64,000 nucleotides of DNA from Dipylidium caninum (GCA_017562135.1 QEYB01001398.1:310001-374000); one strand, 5' to 3'. Positions 47,701-60,841 are shown, counted from the stretch's first letter. Translations and numbers: made by a program. Notes: generated by a model not told the origin, from the letters alone.

Positions 47701-50700
47701 GAGAACACGTCGCGCCACTGTGCGCAACTCCTGACGTGCGCCACCGACGGCGGCGTCTTCCTCTGGGACCTGCGACCCGAAAAGTGCGTTCTCGCAGTGG
47801 ACAAAACACGCGATCAAATGATTATGCCTCACGACGTTCCGCCAACCTTCCATATGCTGGACGCCAAGTGGAAACCTCTTCTGCATATCAACCTTTTCCG
47901 GCCAGACAACGCGCCGGACCACTGTGCCACGTGTTTCTGTATTCGAGTGGGTTGGCAATCAGGGCACTGCTCTTCACGCCCCCTCAAGTGCCCGTCTAGT
48001 CCTTTTTGCCTGAAAGCCATAGACTTGGAAGACCTCATCGTTGTGGCGGAGAGATTTCAGTTTTGCTGCTATCACGTCTCATCAGACAAGTTAAGTTGCA
48101 GACTAGGGGCGATTTCGAGATCCATAAATCTCCTCCAAAACCACAAAACCCTCGTTGGGTTTATCTTAAGTAGAAGAAGGGTGGACGATGCTGTGGGATG
48201 CCCTGCCTGCTCCTCTGCAGTAGGAGACTGCTCCGACGGGCTCGAACAACTCATGCCAGTGTTGTCTGCTGCGATCGGGTCGCCGCAGCAGTCGGTGAGC
48301 GTCGGGCTGCAACAGCCGAGGAGACAGGTGGTCGTAGCGCCGTTACTAGTGATCCTCGAGCATGGGAGCGTCTCCTCTAAGTCGGGAACGTGCTAAAGCG
48401 GAATTTTACTCATTTTTCTGTGCTGAAAGAGTGGATCGTCTTTTCTTGACAGCTCAGTCGCCGCCGTGGCGATTCAAGCAAGCGTGTGCACCAAAATTCG
48501 TGCTCTGATCTAACGTATTTCGCAAGTAAAGTGGAATACTTTCTGGGCCTAAGCTCCGTGAGATGACGGAAAGGATGATAAGTGGGAAAAATCAGTACTT
48601 GCTGATCCGTGAATATCATTTCCTCACTTCATAGGAGAGACAGGGCGATCGCTCAATCCTCGACCTGAAGGCCAACGTTGCAAAGAAGTTGGCAGCAGAG
48701 AACGACCCAAATCGAGTGGGTCTGCCGAAGGCGCAGCCGCTGGAAGGCATCAACTCGAACATCATCGTGGGCACCGAGGATGGCGACATGGTGTGCGTGG
48801 ACTGGATGCCGCAGAAGGACGTAAAATCGGCCAAACGCCAAACCCCCATGCCCAGTTTCGTGGCGCAGCTCCACGACGGTCCCATCGTCTTCATCGCGCG
48901 CTCGCCCTTCCTGCCGGAGGTGGTGCTCTGTGTGGGCGGCTTCTCGTGGTCCTTGTGGAAGGAGAACACCACTTCGGGGCCTCTCCTCACGTCCGCGCCC
49001 TACCTCAAAGCACCCACCGGTGCGTCTGCCATTGCCTCGTCAAGAGAGTTTGCTCATTTAAAAAATATGAGATCCACCGGAAAGTTCTGCCCGTTTTGAT
49101 GACAAAAATTTTTGACAAATGGCCTACGTTTACTTTGGCCTGTTCGGTCATCTCTATTTTTATCGCCCGATGTGTTCAGAGGGACGCAGTAGATAAGCTG
49201 AAACACAATCGGTTCACGTTAGTCTTAAGTGTGATGAAGCGATGGTGAGGCCACGGCTAGCGACGAAGTTCTCTTGAGCCACTGTTTTCTATACGAGGTT
49301 CAACAAGGAAAACATGCTACAGAAACATGTGGAAATTAGCCGAAAGTATTTGGTGAATGCACAGATTTTGAGAGAAGATGCAGAAGTTGGCTTGAAAGTA
49401 GTGAAACAGATGATTTCGTTTTGGGCCACCACCTTTGATCGACGACGAAGTTGTTGAGATCTTGTTAAAGGTGGATCTTTTTCTGACCACGTCGCAGACG
49501 GCTAAAAGGCTGAATCCATCTCGGCAAACCATTTCGGAGCATTTTGGCGAGATAGGAGCGGTGCGGAAGTATTCACGGTGGGTGCCACATTTCTGCTTGC
49601 TCGGAACAAAATCGAGTCCTTTGCTGACCGGACGACAACTTGGGATGAGAAGTTGATCACCTGGGAAAGAATGGCAAGGGAAGAGGCACGAGCGGGACCC
49701 GGAGAACCGCGTCCTCCCACCTCCGAAGCACATTTGACCGTGAATAGGGGAATGTTGTGGTGTGTGTGTGTGTGTGGTGGGACATTGGGGGACCAACGCG
49801 TTTACAAGCTTTTGGGAGTGAAGGAGAAGCTCACTTGGTAGGAGGAGCGTTGTCAGCAACAGGGTGAGTTGAAGATATCAGACGAAGGCCAGAGAGGCCG
49901 GCGATGGTGAGGTGGAGCGGAGCGGGGCGGGGGGGGGCGGAGGACATCCAACTGCCTCACGACGTTGCCAGGCCACACGCTGCTGTGGGGACTCGTCAAA
50001 GAGTGGCACAACTGGCCTGGGAAATTCTCCTGCATTCACCGTATTATTCCCCGGAATTAATGCCAACCCTCCAACTGTCACGCGTTTTGTGGTCCTACAA
50101 AATTTTTTAAATGAAAAAAAAGGGGGAAAGGAAGAAGATATCAAATAGGCAGTGGTTGAATTTTCCGCATCAAAATACAAGACATTTTACGAAAATAATA
50201 ATGGGAATTATATTACTTATTAGAGTTCATTGACAATAAAGGAAAAGTGTACTTTGTTTTATTCCAAAAGCGAACAGCACCGACCGGTTGATATTGTGCA
50301 GATAGTGCTATTCGCCAGGTCACATTTTGCTCTTTTCAATTCCGCTTATAATTTTATTTTATGCAGTCGCGCCCAAACTTTGTAGACCGACTAAGTGCCC
50401 AAATGCTGGAATCACTCACCGCAAGTTGAAGGGGAGAAGTCGGAGCCCTTTGCATTGACAACTTAAGACGATTTACACTCATCTTTTGAACACTTTCCAT
50501 TACTCTCGCGAAAGCGTCGCCTCAATGAGAGCGAGACGCTCCGGCTGAAGTATTCTCATATGTCGCGGAGCCTCAAAGTGAAGTGAAGTCGATCATCCTC
50601 GCACTTTAACATTCTCAGCTAATTTGGCACTGAAAGTAGCTCCATCTCATTTTCTCTGTTAGGCGGTCTCTGGTCGCCTTCTCGGCCCTCCGTCTTTTAC

Positions 50701-53700
50701 ATCATCCGTAGCGACGGCGTCCTCGAGGCTTGGGACCTTCTCGACAAGACCCACGAGGCCGCGCTCGTGCACAACGCCTCCTCGTCCGCGCTCACCGCGC
50801 TCGCCGTCAAGGTGGAGGGCCGGAAGCACTACCTGGCGGTGGGAGACATGCATGGTGTGATAAAAATATTCCTTGTAAGTCAGGCAGGTGAAAGTTTCCC
50901 CCCCCCCCTCCCCCTCCCCCCCCTCGCACACTAATCACTCTTGCGAGCAGCCGAATCGGCGATGGATCCACTCGACGGTGCGACGGCGGGGGAAGGCGAG
51001 AAGACCTTCATAGCCAACAGTGGGCTACTGACATCTTCTCGCCTGAAGCGTTCAAAGAACTTAGTTGTGCAATCGCGGTTTTTACCCTAAATCGAATCGG
51101 TGAAGGGAAATTAGCAAAACTCTTTCCATCCCATCACATAAAATGTTAAAAAGTGTCAAACGGTCATTGAGCATAAGTGGAGAACAAAAAGCGCATTTTT
51201 TACATTTCTTTAATTACATTCTAGTCAAATAATTTGCATTGGCATCTGCGACTTTCTACCAACGATTAGACAGGTCGTCTATGCCTTTTAAAACAACCTT
51301 TATTTGTAGAGTTAATAAACACTCCAAAGTCTTTTGCAATATCATAATGGTTATTGTATATATTTCTCAAAAAAAAAAATAATTTGTGTTTACGACGAAG
51401 GTAGACAGAAAATTGATGTGTCAACAGTAGTGGGAGCTTCACGTAGCTGTCGTGCGTTGTCATCACATGTAACCATGATACGCCGTGACGATTAAGCAAT
51501 GCTGGTTGTTCTCTTTGTTCTTGCCTCCTAACTTCGCCGCTGTTGTCTCTTCGGCCCGGCTGTAGGGAAAAAAGGGAATAATGGGGGGTCGCTCCTCGGG
51601 CACTTCACATTATGGTGGCCATAATTCTTTTCCTGACGAAATTTCGCCTTAGAAGTGTGTTCGGGGGATGCGTCCCCACGGGACGCCGTAGCTTGTGCGG
51701 TTGATGTCACTTCGGTTGAGTTCGGTCACTTTGGCAGCGTCATTTACGCGTGTCATTGGGGCTGTCCTCTGACCCGGCAGCGGATGTGGGATCGCATCAC
51801 CTTTCACTTGTCAATTTAACTCCTTCTCGGAGGGAGTGGAGACCGTTAGAGCAGAGCAGACTCCGTCGGCGGCGTAAACCACTTCTCCTCGCCGCTTCAG
51901 GTGAAGCCTCGGAGCGGTGGCCTCGTAGTAAACTGCTAGCGAAGGCGTCGCTGAGCCACCTTCTGCAGCTGCTGCCCTTCGCAGTGCCCTTCGAGGGCAT
52001 TTCCACTCGGCTTCTTTCGAAAGTATCGCCAGCTGCTCTTCCAATTACTTTTTCTTATAGTAATCTACGAGTTGGATTTTGTTTCCGTAGCGACGAGATG
52101 CGAATAAATAAAGGTGGTGGATGAACTGCACGAAGTGGACAACTTCGAAGTGTTTGATGTCACAGAATGAGTCGGTGGAGGGTGATATTTTCCACCCTTA
52201 GTCACATTCCCACTCGGATTTTCTTCCTGGATAGAGTTTCTACACTGGTTACCGAGAAATACCAGTTAAATGGGCGATTGGCGAGCATAGTTGGAATACT
52301 CGAGGACGGCCAAGAAGAGATGGGGCGTTTAAGGCTTAGACGGAGGTAGGTTTGCTGAATGCAATTCGGGCTTGGTGTCGAAGGCTATGGAAGCCTGGAA
52401 GCAGTTTGGAGACCTCTTGAAAATCACTCCCTTGTTGAATATGATTTGGCAAATTTCATTCAAAAGGTTTTGACAACCGGAAAAATAGATGATTCTATCA
52501 AATCGTTATCCACTGTCCTTCCCCATGATTTTGGATCAATTATAAGGAAAATCTAGCGCCCCAGAGCCTTCTCTGATCACTGAGAGGCAGTCGATTAGGT
52601 AATTTCCTTCTTTGTGTGGACTGCACGTGAGTAGCACAAACACTGCTGAGATGTGGAGCCTCTGTCTGCAGAAGAATTGTCGGCCGACTTTACACCTAAT
52701 AGTTTCACCCACTCCACCTGCGATATCATCTTTGCGGTGCCAGGTCAATGTCAGAAGACTCATGATCAAAGAGTTATAACTCTCCACCCTTCATATTTCC
52801 AGCTATTCGTCGGAAGAACTATTCACAATGTCCATCTTCTCTGCCACCTCTGGCTGACGCAATCGCATTTCTCTTAGAGTAGCATTTTAATCAGACAAAG
52901 GATTATGAGAAGTGATGCCGACTCTCTGTTATCCGCCTGGGTTTGTCTCCTGCCTGAGCCGTTTGACGTGAAGTTGAAGGTTTAGCCAAAATTGCCTGAG
53001 ACCGCGGTCACCTCAATTTGCTGTACACGTTACAAAATAAGGACCACAGGAGGCATTTGGCGTCCAGTAGTGAAATCACCGTTGGAAAACTCTCTGGGCC
53101 CTCACTTCTTCGGAATCTACGTCCATGAATCTACCGAGTGTGAGCAAATAATTTCCTACTAATTATCGTTACCCCTACAGATACCGCACCGGTTGAAGGT
53201 TTGCGGTCCAGAAGAGTTGAAGGCAATGGCGGGCTACGTTGAGCGCGAAGTACGTCGACGGGCTTTTGTGGTGAGCCGATGGAAACGTCGCGAACAGGAG
53301 CGCGTCTTAAAGGAAGCAGAAGACAAGCGTCTCGCTGGGATCGCCACCGTTGCAGAACTCACGGCAGCGGAAAGGAAGCAGAAAATGAAGGTTTGTCGCC
53401 GTCTATCACGGTGTCTCGACTCAGCTCAAAAATGGAATTTTTAACATCCGCCTTACGTAATTGCACATTTCTCCCTTACCAATGGACCACGAGGTAGTCA
53501 GTTCAGAAGACATCGCATTAATTTGATAAGGAGAATCTTGTCCCGCCGTCGTTAGCTGCAGGGCCTCAATACATGCCGACTTGGCCTGTCTCTTTTCACC
53601 AGAGGATACCTTTGCTCCCCTCATTCTACAACTACTTGCACACCACTTTCTGCGCACTAAACAAATTGTCATTGAATTTCTTTCACGCTTACTTAAAAAC

Positions 53701-53970
53701 TTGTTTACATCGTTGTCAAACTGTACTGTGTTTATTATACATAATGAACACTACTACGATTTGTTATGTTTCGATTTTCATAGAACCAGGATTAATACTT
53801 CACTTGTCTCGTCGGAGCGAAGTATTAGTTTTTTTCTTTCACCACTTTTATAGACTGAATATGAAAAGTATTTGATGGAGGAACGTCAATTCTTACGGCT
53901 TCTTGGAATAAGCAACGATGCAAATGCTCCTGATCTCACCGAGGGGGAAGTTGGAATTGCACCGACTTGA
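44760..53970 (+). CDS. DNAI3: Axonemal dynein intermediate chain 3 (WDR63)
   Basis: Eight exons, all in phase without frame breaks: 44760-44825, 44998-45057, 45272-46783, 47584-47946, 48635-49019, 50663-50874, 53181-53390 and 53854-53970 (TGA), about 974 residues. DNAI3 is an intermediate chain of the inner-arm dynein of cilia and flagella. Recognisable blocks: YVGLNVVKENLLRNL, the region HIEWHPTIDSLFAMSMVERL, then PEDIFCFEFNPTDPHIIAGG and GEVILWD (WD repeat), FLWDLRPEK, HDVPPTFHMLDAKWKPL, and the later repeat with VGTEDGDMVCVDWM and VVLCVGGFSWSLWKE. The exon at 53181-53390 encodes the charged C-terminal helix. Exon 3 alone is 1512 nt. The N-terminus is Lys/Arg-rich and longer than the vertebrate one. 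The first codon may be the ATG at 44760 or, if the CAG at 44763-44765 is a splice acceptor, the ATG at 44769. One intron carries a mariner. Confidence 0.92.
47551..47574. repeat. (ATT)n microsatellite just before DNAI3 exon 4
   Basis: ATTATTATTATTGTTATTATTATT, directly followed by the acceptor of the exon at 47584. It may serve as the T-rich tract of that 3' splice site. Confidence 0.85.
49320..50200 (+). mobile_element. Decayed mariner-family element in a DNAI3 intron
   Basis: Pieces of a mariner transposase occur in correct order but different frames. Helix-turn-helix: TSQTAKRLNPSRQTISEHFG (49489-49548), followed by the WVPH motif. Then the first catalytic block (DEKLITWE in place of GDEKWI), PGEPRPPTS, a segment ending LGVKEKLTW, the HDxARPH block (here HDVARPHAA), HSPYYSPEL (for HPPYSPDL), and the C-terminal LQNFLNEKK and FSASKYKTFY. 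The order and spacing fit a near full-length transposase of about 300 codons, now with frameshifts and stops. It lies in sense orientation in the intron 49020-50662. Terminal inverted repeats could not be identified, so the ends are approximate. Confidence 0.85.
50875..53180. other. Long DNAI3 intron
   Basis: 2.3-kb intron between exons 6 and 7. It opens with a C/CT-rich tract (50898-50927). Otherwise no transposase, repeat or nested gene was recognised; short open frames on both strands look like chance. Confidence 0.5.
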
Positions 53971-55136
53971 GCGTAAATTTTGTCATCCTGCCCCATTCCG
54001 TGTACTCAGTAAATTTGCCTCCTCATCTCCACTACCGCTGCTTCTACCTCCTCGTTGTTGTAATAGATCATTTTAATAAAAGAAATATCTAATGGGAACA
54101 CTACTTGATTCTTTAAATAGCAACTTTTCATATGAGCGGACAGTTAAATGAACAGACGCCTCGAGAGTTAGATGGTTATGGCTTTCAGAATATCTCCTAG
54201 AATGGCCGCTGGAATTAATAAAGCGGACTAACATTGTGTTAAAGATATTGGAAATTCCAAAATTCCAAGCGCCCTGCAACGGACATTATAGACACGCAAA
54301 CCAAGACAAATGGTTTGGTCTCAGTTAGTTAGAGCCATTGGCCATGTTTATAGACTTTGCCTAGTCTTGAGTGCATTAAGCTGTGCCAACGAAAGACGTA
54401 TCTCGGTGAATAAAAAAGGGAGAAATAAGACTGTCGTCCATCTCATTGTCTCGTCAGGGCGGCCAGATTAGATAGGAGAGAAGTGTATTTATGCGATTGG
54501 CTCTACCATGCTATTATCTATTCTAATAATGAGGAAAATCAGAATCCTTAGCAAATGTGGCTGTCGCTGACTCATAGTCATTAGATTGCAAGGGTTATTT
54601 CAGAGATACAATACCCTAAATTCTTTTCTAAATTCTCCATATTTTTACAAATAAGTACGTAAAGTAGTCATATATTAACAGTTTTAAGTTTACTACGAGT
54701 AACGTAATGCTGAGTAAATCGCCGTTTTCCTTGTCACAGCATTTTGAACATATCTTTGTTTTAGTGGTTATGTGAAAGAGAGGGGGTTTTGTTCACTGAA
54801 ATCCAGTTAAAACCGGTTATACATTGTCGTACTGACTTTCGCCACTTTGCGTTTAGGTACTTATTCGGTTAATTACAGTGCCTTACGTTGCAACCACGCT
54901 TTGAAAGTCTTTGGATAAGTTATTTTTGTTTTTTACGTATAAGTCGCTGCTTGTATCATAGTCATTAACATATAAAAGTTTTCCTTTTTTGCTAACCGGC
55001 TTGTTGGATACATTCGTAATTTTCCATAGGTTTTCTTACTAAAGGTGTGGTAAAGCATATTACTTCTTTCTACCCACTTGGTCCATGAACCAAAAGACTA
55101 TTTTCTGAGAAGTCCATATCTTTTTACAGCGAGATT
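53971..55136. other. Intergenic region between DNAI3 and XPO1
   Basis: 1.2 kb, AT-rich, between two plus-strand genes. Contains the candidate DNAI3 polyadenylation signal and, near its end, a probable splice acceptor (TTTTTACAG at about 55121-55129) eight bases before the XPO1 start codon, which suggests an upstream untranslated exon. Confidence 0.5.
54075..54080 (+). promoter_or_regulatory. Candidate polyadenylation signal of DNAI3
   Basis: AATAAA about 105 bp after the DNAI3 stop codon. Confidence 0.5.
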
Positions 55137-58100
55137 ATGCTTACAGAGGCTACCGCTGCGCAGATTCTGAACTTCTCTCAGCGATTGGATATCAAGCTGC
55201 TTGATGAAGTAGTCGCAGCAATGTATAAGTCTAGTGGAGACGAGCAAAAGCTCGCTGAGAAAATTCTAAGCGCACTTAAGGACATCCAGAAGCGTGGACA
55301 CGTGTCGACAGCATTCTTGAATTCAGTTCTTCTCAACAAACTAAATACTTTGCTCTTCAAATTCTGGAATCTCTCATAAAAACGCGATGGAAGGTGTTAG
55401 CCAGGCCCCAATGCGAGGGCATTAAAAAATACATCGTTGGTTTGATTATTCAAACTTCCTCAAATCCAGATTTAATGGAGAGCGAAAAGACCTACCTTAG
55501 TAAACTCAATATGATTTTAGTTGAGGTAAGTCGTCCGATTTTATACTAATAGTTCATGACCTTTAGATTTTGAAGTTTGAGTGGCCAACAAATTGGCCTC
55601 ATTTCATCCATGATATTGTCGGTGCTAGCAAAACTGATGAATCACTTTGTCAAAATAATATGGTCATATTGCGGTTATTAAGCGAAGAAGTTTTTGATTT
55701 TTCACTCGGTCAAATGACACAAACTAAGGCAAAGCATTTGAAAGACTCAATGTGTCAGGAATTTGGGCTTAATCTTCCAGCTTTGCCAGATGGTCCTGGA
55801 GAACTCGCAAAATGCCGCCCTGGTTGTTGTCACACTGGAAACATTGCTCCGATTCATGCACTGGATTCCATTGGGATACATTTTCGAGACTAATCTCATC
55901 CAGAGCCTTGTCTGTCGGTTCTTAAGCGTACCTGCCTTTCGGAATGTCACACTCAAATGTTTGGCAGAAATTGGTAGGCAATTTAAAAAATCTTATCCTT
56001 TCTATATGCAGCCGGTGTTCTTACGAAAGAGTATTCAGAAAAGGTTATTGAATTATTTGATCTCACAACAAGCAAGCTGGATGAGGTTGTTCCTATTCCT
56101 TAAATCTATTGGTCCTCTAGATGTTACCTGTTTCCACTCGTATCCGTGAGGCTTATGATAAGGGCACCACTGATGAGCAAAATTTCATCCAGATTCTAGC
56201 TATTTTTTATTGTACATTTTTGAAGTGCCACAGTGATCTTATCGAGTCGGGCCAAATTTCGGCTAAATTAATTGATGCCTATAAGTACCTTCTGCGTATC
56301 TCCGAAGTCGACGACAAAGAGATATTTAAAATTTGTCTAGAATATTGGAATTATTGGGTTTGTGAGTTATATACTCAAGCCACATTGGCGTGTCGATCCC
56401 TTTACTATCCTGCGGTTTCTCGAGCCGAGTTTACGCCAATTCTGTCAGAGGTAGGTCAGAATCAAACGCCTTGGTTTGCGTAACGAGATGCTCTTTTTTT
56501 GAAAATAACTCGGTTCACCATGACAGCTGCGAACTATTCTGATTTCGCGAATGGCACGTCCAGAGGAAGTTCTTATTGTCGAGAATGAACACGGTGAGGT
56601 TGTGAGAGAATTTATGAAGGACACTGACAGTCTAAATTTGTATAAAACCATGCGAGAGACACTTGTCTATTTGACGCATCTGGATCATGAGGTAAGTGGT
56701 TGTGTCCAGACTTGGTTATCATTTTACTATTTGGATATAACGAGAAGAATTAAAGGTATAGTAGGTAAAGGATTTAGCGATTGACAGCCGTCAAGTAAAG
56801 TCATGTTCTCAGCATCATTGTTATTTTATTTTGTGAGGGATGTGATCACTTTTATGCATCTTGTTGTTTTAGATTTTCACATCATTTTGTATATTTTTAA
56901 GAAGCTTTGCTAACGTATTATACAAACCCTTTACTTGAGGAAATATTGTTTTCTTTTTTATTCTGATTAGAGTGTTCCGATCTTACGGGAAGGGGTTGTC
57001 CGATTCATGGCCAAATATACAACTTTTATTACATTATTTCAACTAATGACATGACAATAATAGGACGGTTCTTTTATTTAACAAGTCCCTCACGAAAGTT
57101 CAAAATGCTTTTCTTTAAGTCTGTACTACATGTGTCAGATTCGTCCTAGAATATGCCTAAATACATTCATATATTAGCATCATGTTCGTGTAACGTTGCA
57201 TTGCTTCGTTCATGTTCTCTTTCATTGATATATTTGATTTCCACATCAGGTGGTAGCCCTCCCCCCAGTAGGCTACTTAATTTCTACTTTGTGCATGCAC
57301 TGTTGCCCTCTATTTTAAACTTCTGTGTATAAAAATGGGGAATCGTGGCTTCTCTCTCAGCATCGTTTTGTATTCTGTAGGCAGTAAAGTGGGTTTGTGG
57401 CGAAGGAGTCACTTTGCGTCGAGAATGATTGACAGTCTATATGACACGTAGAAATTTACTTAACGCCGTTGTATTTGCTCGCAGGACACAGAGAGGATAA
57501 TGTTGCAGAAACTGAAGTGTCAAGTCAATGGAACAGAATGGTCTCGCGCCAATCTCAATTCTCTGTGCTGGGCTATTGGTAGCATTTCAGGCGCGATGAT
57601 GGAGGATAATGAGCGCTCTTTCCTAGTAGTCGTGATTCGGGATTTGTTAGGTTTATGTGAACACAAACGAGGAAAGGATAATAAAGCCATTGTGGCGAGC
57701 AACATCATGTATGTGGTCGGCCAGTACCCCCGTTTCCTGCGTGCCCACTGGCGCTTCTTGAAAACCGTCATTACGAAACTCTTCGAGTTCATGCACGAGA
57801 CTCACGAGGGCGTTCAAGACATGGCTTGTGACACTTTTATCAAGGTCGCACAAAAATGTCGCCGACAGCTCCTCATTCCTCAGGTTAGTCGAATAATCTA
57901 TCTGACGTGATGTTTTGTTTCAATCCGTTTTACATTTAGATGCAGTATTAGTTATCGTGCCATACTATTTCAGAAAGCCAACTCTTTTGATTTGACAAGC
58001 AGATACCACTTTTCTTTTTCGTGAGTTGTTTGTTAGGAGTGGGGGGCATCAGAAATAAGGTAGCGCAAACTGGTTTTTGAATGACGACGGACAAAAATAT

Positions 58101-60841
58101 TTGAAAATAAATACATTTGAACGAAACGACAGCTTCACACGCTTAACACTGTCTACGACTTCGCCAATATTATCAGTAGCCAACGATTTGTTGAGTTTTC
58201 GCCCTGGTTCGAAGAAGTATCCGGCATATTTCGTTTGGGTTCCACATTTCTTTGCCCTATATGAGATTTTAGTTGTTATAAATAATTCCTTGTGGCGGTT
58301 TAATAACTAATTGATTGTATGTCATATGTCGGCCTTGTAGTTTGGTGCACAATGGGGTTTCGTGGAGGACATAATCCGCGGTATTGAATCAATTATCTCA
58401 GACCTACAGCCTCAGCAAGTCCACACTTTCTATGAAGCGGTGGCAACGATAATCAGCGCGGAAACGGATCGAACGACACAAAATGACCTGGTAGAAAATC
58501 TTTTCCGCCTTCCGAATGCCATTTGGGACGAAGTTCTCCTGCGCGTCGCTGCTGATATAACTGTACTGGGCGACGTGGAGGTAGTAAAGCAATTGTGCAA
58601 TATTCTCAAGACCAACTTGGCAGCATGTCGAGCTCTAGGCCATACCTATGTGGTCCAGTTGTGTCGCATCTATCTTGATATGCTCAACATTTACCGATTA
58701 CTCTCGGAACAGATTAACGTCTCCATTGTCAATCACGGTGAACAGATCGTCAAACAGCCTCTGGTTCGATCTATGCGGGCCGTTAAGAAAACCATACTTA
58801 ACCTCCTCTCCTGTTGGATCCAAAGAAGTCATAATCCCGTCCTGGTGCGTCTCCTGCATTGTATTTCTTACCCTTCGATGAGTATCTGCTATTTAAAGCC
58901 TTATTCTGTTGGCATTTCGTATGTGGCGGTGTCGCTTCTGCACAATTTTTAACCCTAGTCTAGCCTCCAACTTGCGCATCTTTTCATCGACATTTATGGT
59001 AGTATGCCTAACTGGTAGGTTTGCTGTTGCAATTGCTAGAAAGTATTCAGTTTGTTAAATTCAATCTCCGATTTATGGCCAAATCTTCATGAGGAAAATG
59101 CGACATGCTTTAGTTTCTAGCTAGGGCAGATGGCTCTCATTTTTCGAACTCCCTTTCGTGTATTCATATATGGACGGCAAATCCCGTTTTCTCATTTCAC
59201 GTTATCGTGAAGTTGGTCCAGCGGTTCAAACCTCGTTATTGCAGGCGCTAATGTCCTAAGCGAACTATTATTCGAAATTTTCGGTTTTGGTCAGAGTCTT
59301 AGGTGCCTTCTTTAGAATTTTAACAAATATAAGCTTGTCAATCCACGCGTTAGATGTAGATATCTTACCTACGAATCTGTGGCCTTCTTGTGTTGAAATT
59401 GGGGATTTAGGAGTTTTTTTTGTGGTAATTGTCCATTTTGGATGGCCATTTTCGAGTCAATGCCAAAATCGTGTACGATTAACAGAAAACGTTATTAGTG
59501 GAGTAACGAACCTAACGTTTTCATTCAAGGTAGCAAATGATTTCCTCCCTCCCCTTTTGGAAGCCGTGGCGACGGACTACCAAGCGAGTCCACCAGTCTC
59601 CCGTGAACCCGAGGTACTCACCACCATGGCGACAATTGTAAATCGCCTGGGCGAGCATGTTTTACGTTCCCTGCCACGCATCCTCGATGCAGTGTTCCAA
59701 TGCACTTTAGAGATGATCAATAAGGATCTAGAAGAGTTTCCCGAACACCGAACCAACTTTTTCGCTCTTCTTCAAGCGGTGAATGCGCACTGCTTCTCGG
59801 CACTGATGACTCTAACTACAGAGAAATTTAAACTCATTCTCGACAGTGTTATCTGGGCCATCAAACACACCATGAGGCAGGTCTCTGAGACTGGTCTTAA
59901 CATTCTCCACACCATGCTTTCCAACCTCGCTGCCGTTAACTCGCCCAATCAACAGCTGTTCTTCCGCAACTTTTACATCGAGATTATGCAGCACATGTTT
60001 GCTGTCCTCACTGACCGTTCTCAAACTGGAAGTAAGATCATTTCGTCTGGTCTCGTCGTTAGTCGATTTGTTTTGAGCCCACGTGCTCGTTACACTTAAA
60101 CCGTCAATATTTGATTAGACAGTAGTTCTACTAGGCCCTTATTAATTCAAATAACTGTCTTCCGAAGGTGAAATATCACCAGTTTTATTGGGATGCAAAA
60201 AAGTACTTTGATTTGATAGCTCTACGTGCCACATAGTAAAACTTTGATAGCACTTGCAACAGCGTGAATTTAGAAAGCTGGATAGGTGAGGCCAGAATGA
60301 AAAGGAGTGTAAGTTTTTCGTCGATGTCAGTCAACTCTTTCCTTTCTCCTTCCTACCAGACTTGACACTACAGGCCTCATTGTTGGCCTACATGTTCAAA
60401 ATGGTGGAGAACGGTGTGATAACAGTTTCACTAGGTGGTGACACACCGGAGTTTAACGTTCCACCGTCCGTGAACGTCCAGTACGTACATCAACGTTTAC
60501 TGGAGCTGCTGAAACAGGCTTTTCCCCACCTTCAAGAAGCTCAGTTAATGGTCTTCATCAAGGGTCTATTCGCTCTGGACACCGATGTAACTGCATTCAG
60601 GGAGCACTTGCGTGACTTCTTAGTGCAGATTCGTGAGATTACGGGCGAAGACCTTTCGGACCTCTACCTTGAAGAGCGAGAGGCAGAGATCGCGGCAGCA
60701 CAAGCAGAGAAGTTGAAAAGCCAGGCGGAGGTGCCCGGGCTTCTGGGTCCCGCTGGTTTTGACATAAATGTGATGAGCTCCTCTGGCAGTGGCGCAGGCG
60801 TCGGGAGCACTAGCGGCGGCGGCATGGACATGGCCGATTAG
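55137..60841 (+). CDS. XPO1: Exportin-1 / CRM1 nuclear export receptor (two frame breaks as assembled)
   Basis: Nine exons: 55137-55525, 55567-55973, 56012-56085, 56121-56450, 56527-56691, 57485-57883, 58341-58844, 59530-60031 and 60360-60841 (TAG). XPO1 carries proteins with leucine-rich export signals out of the nucleus with RanGTP. Very high similarity to animal XPO1 throughout: [94 protein letters not shown] [17 protein letters not shown] and [20 protein letters not shown]. Length about 1083 residues, against about 1071 in human. The cysteine targeted by leptomycin B is kept (codon 57566-57568). Frame breaks: one base missing near 55282 (before HPEAWTRVD) and one extra base near 55763 (before LIFQLCQ); all other junctions are in phase. 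Three introns are only 41, 38 and 35 bp. The C-terminus is a Gly/Ser-rich tail. Confidence 0.95.

Noticed and set aside
47223..47804. Minus-strand open frame of 193 codons
   Set aside because: Part is antisense to DNAI3 exon 4 and the Asn run is just the ATT microsatellite.
59215..59245. GGTTCAAACC as a tRNA T-loop
   Set aside because: No acceptor, D or anticodon arms upstream; it lies in an XPO1 intron.
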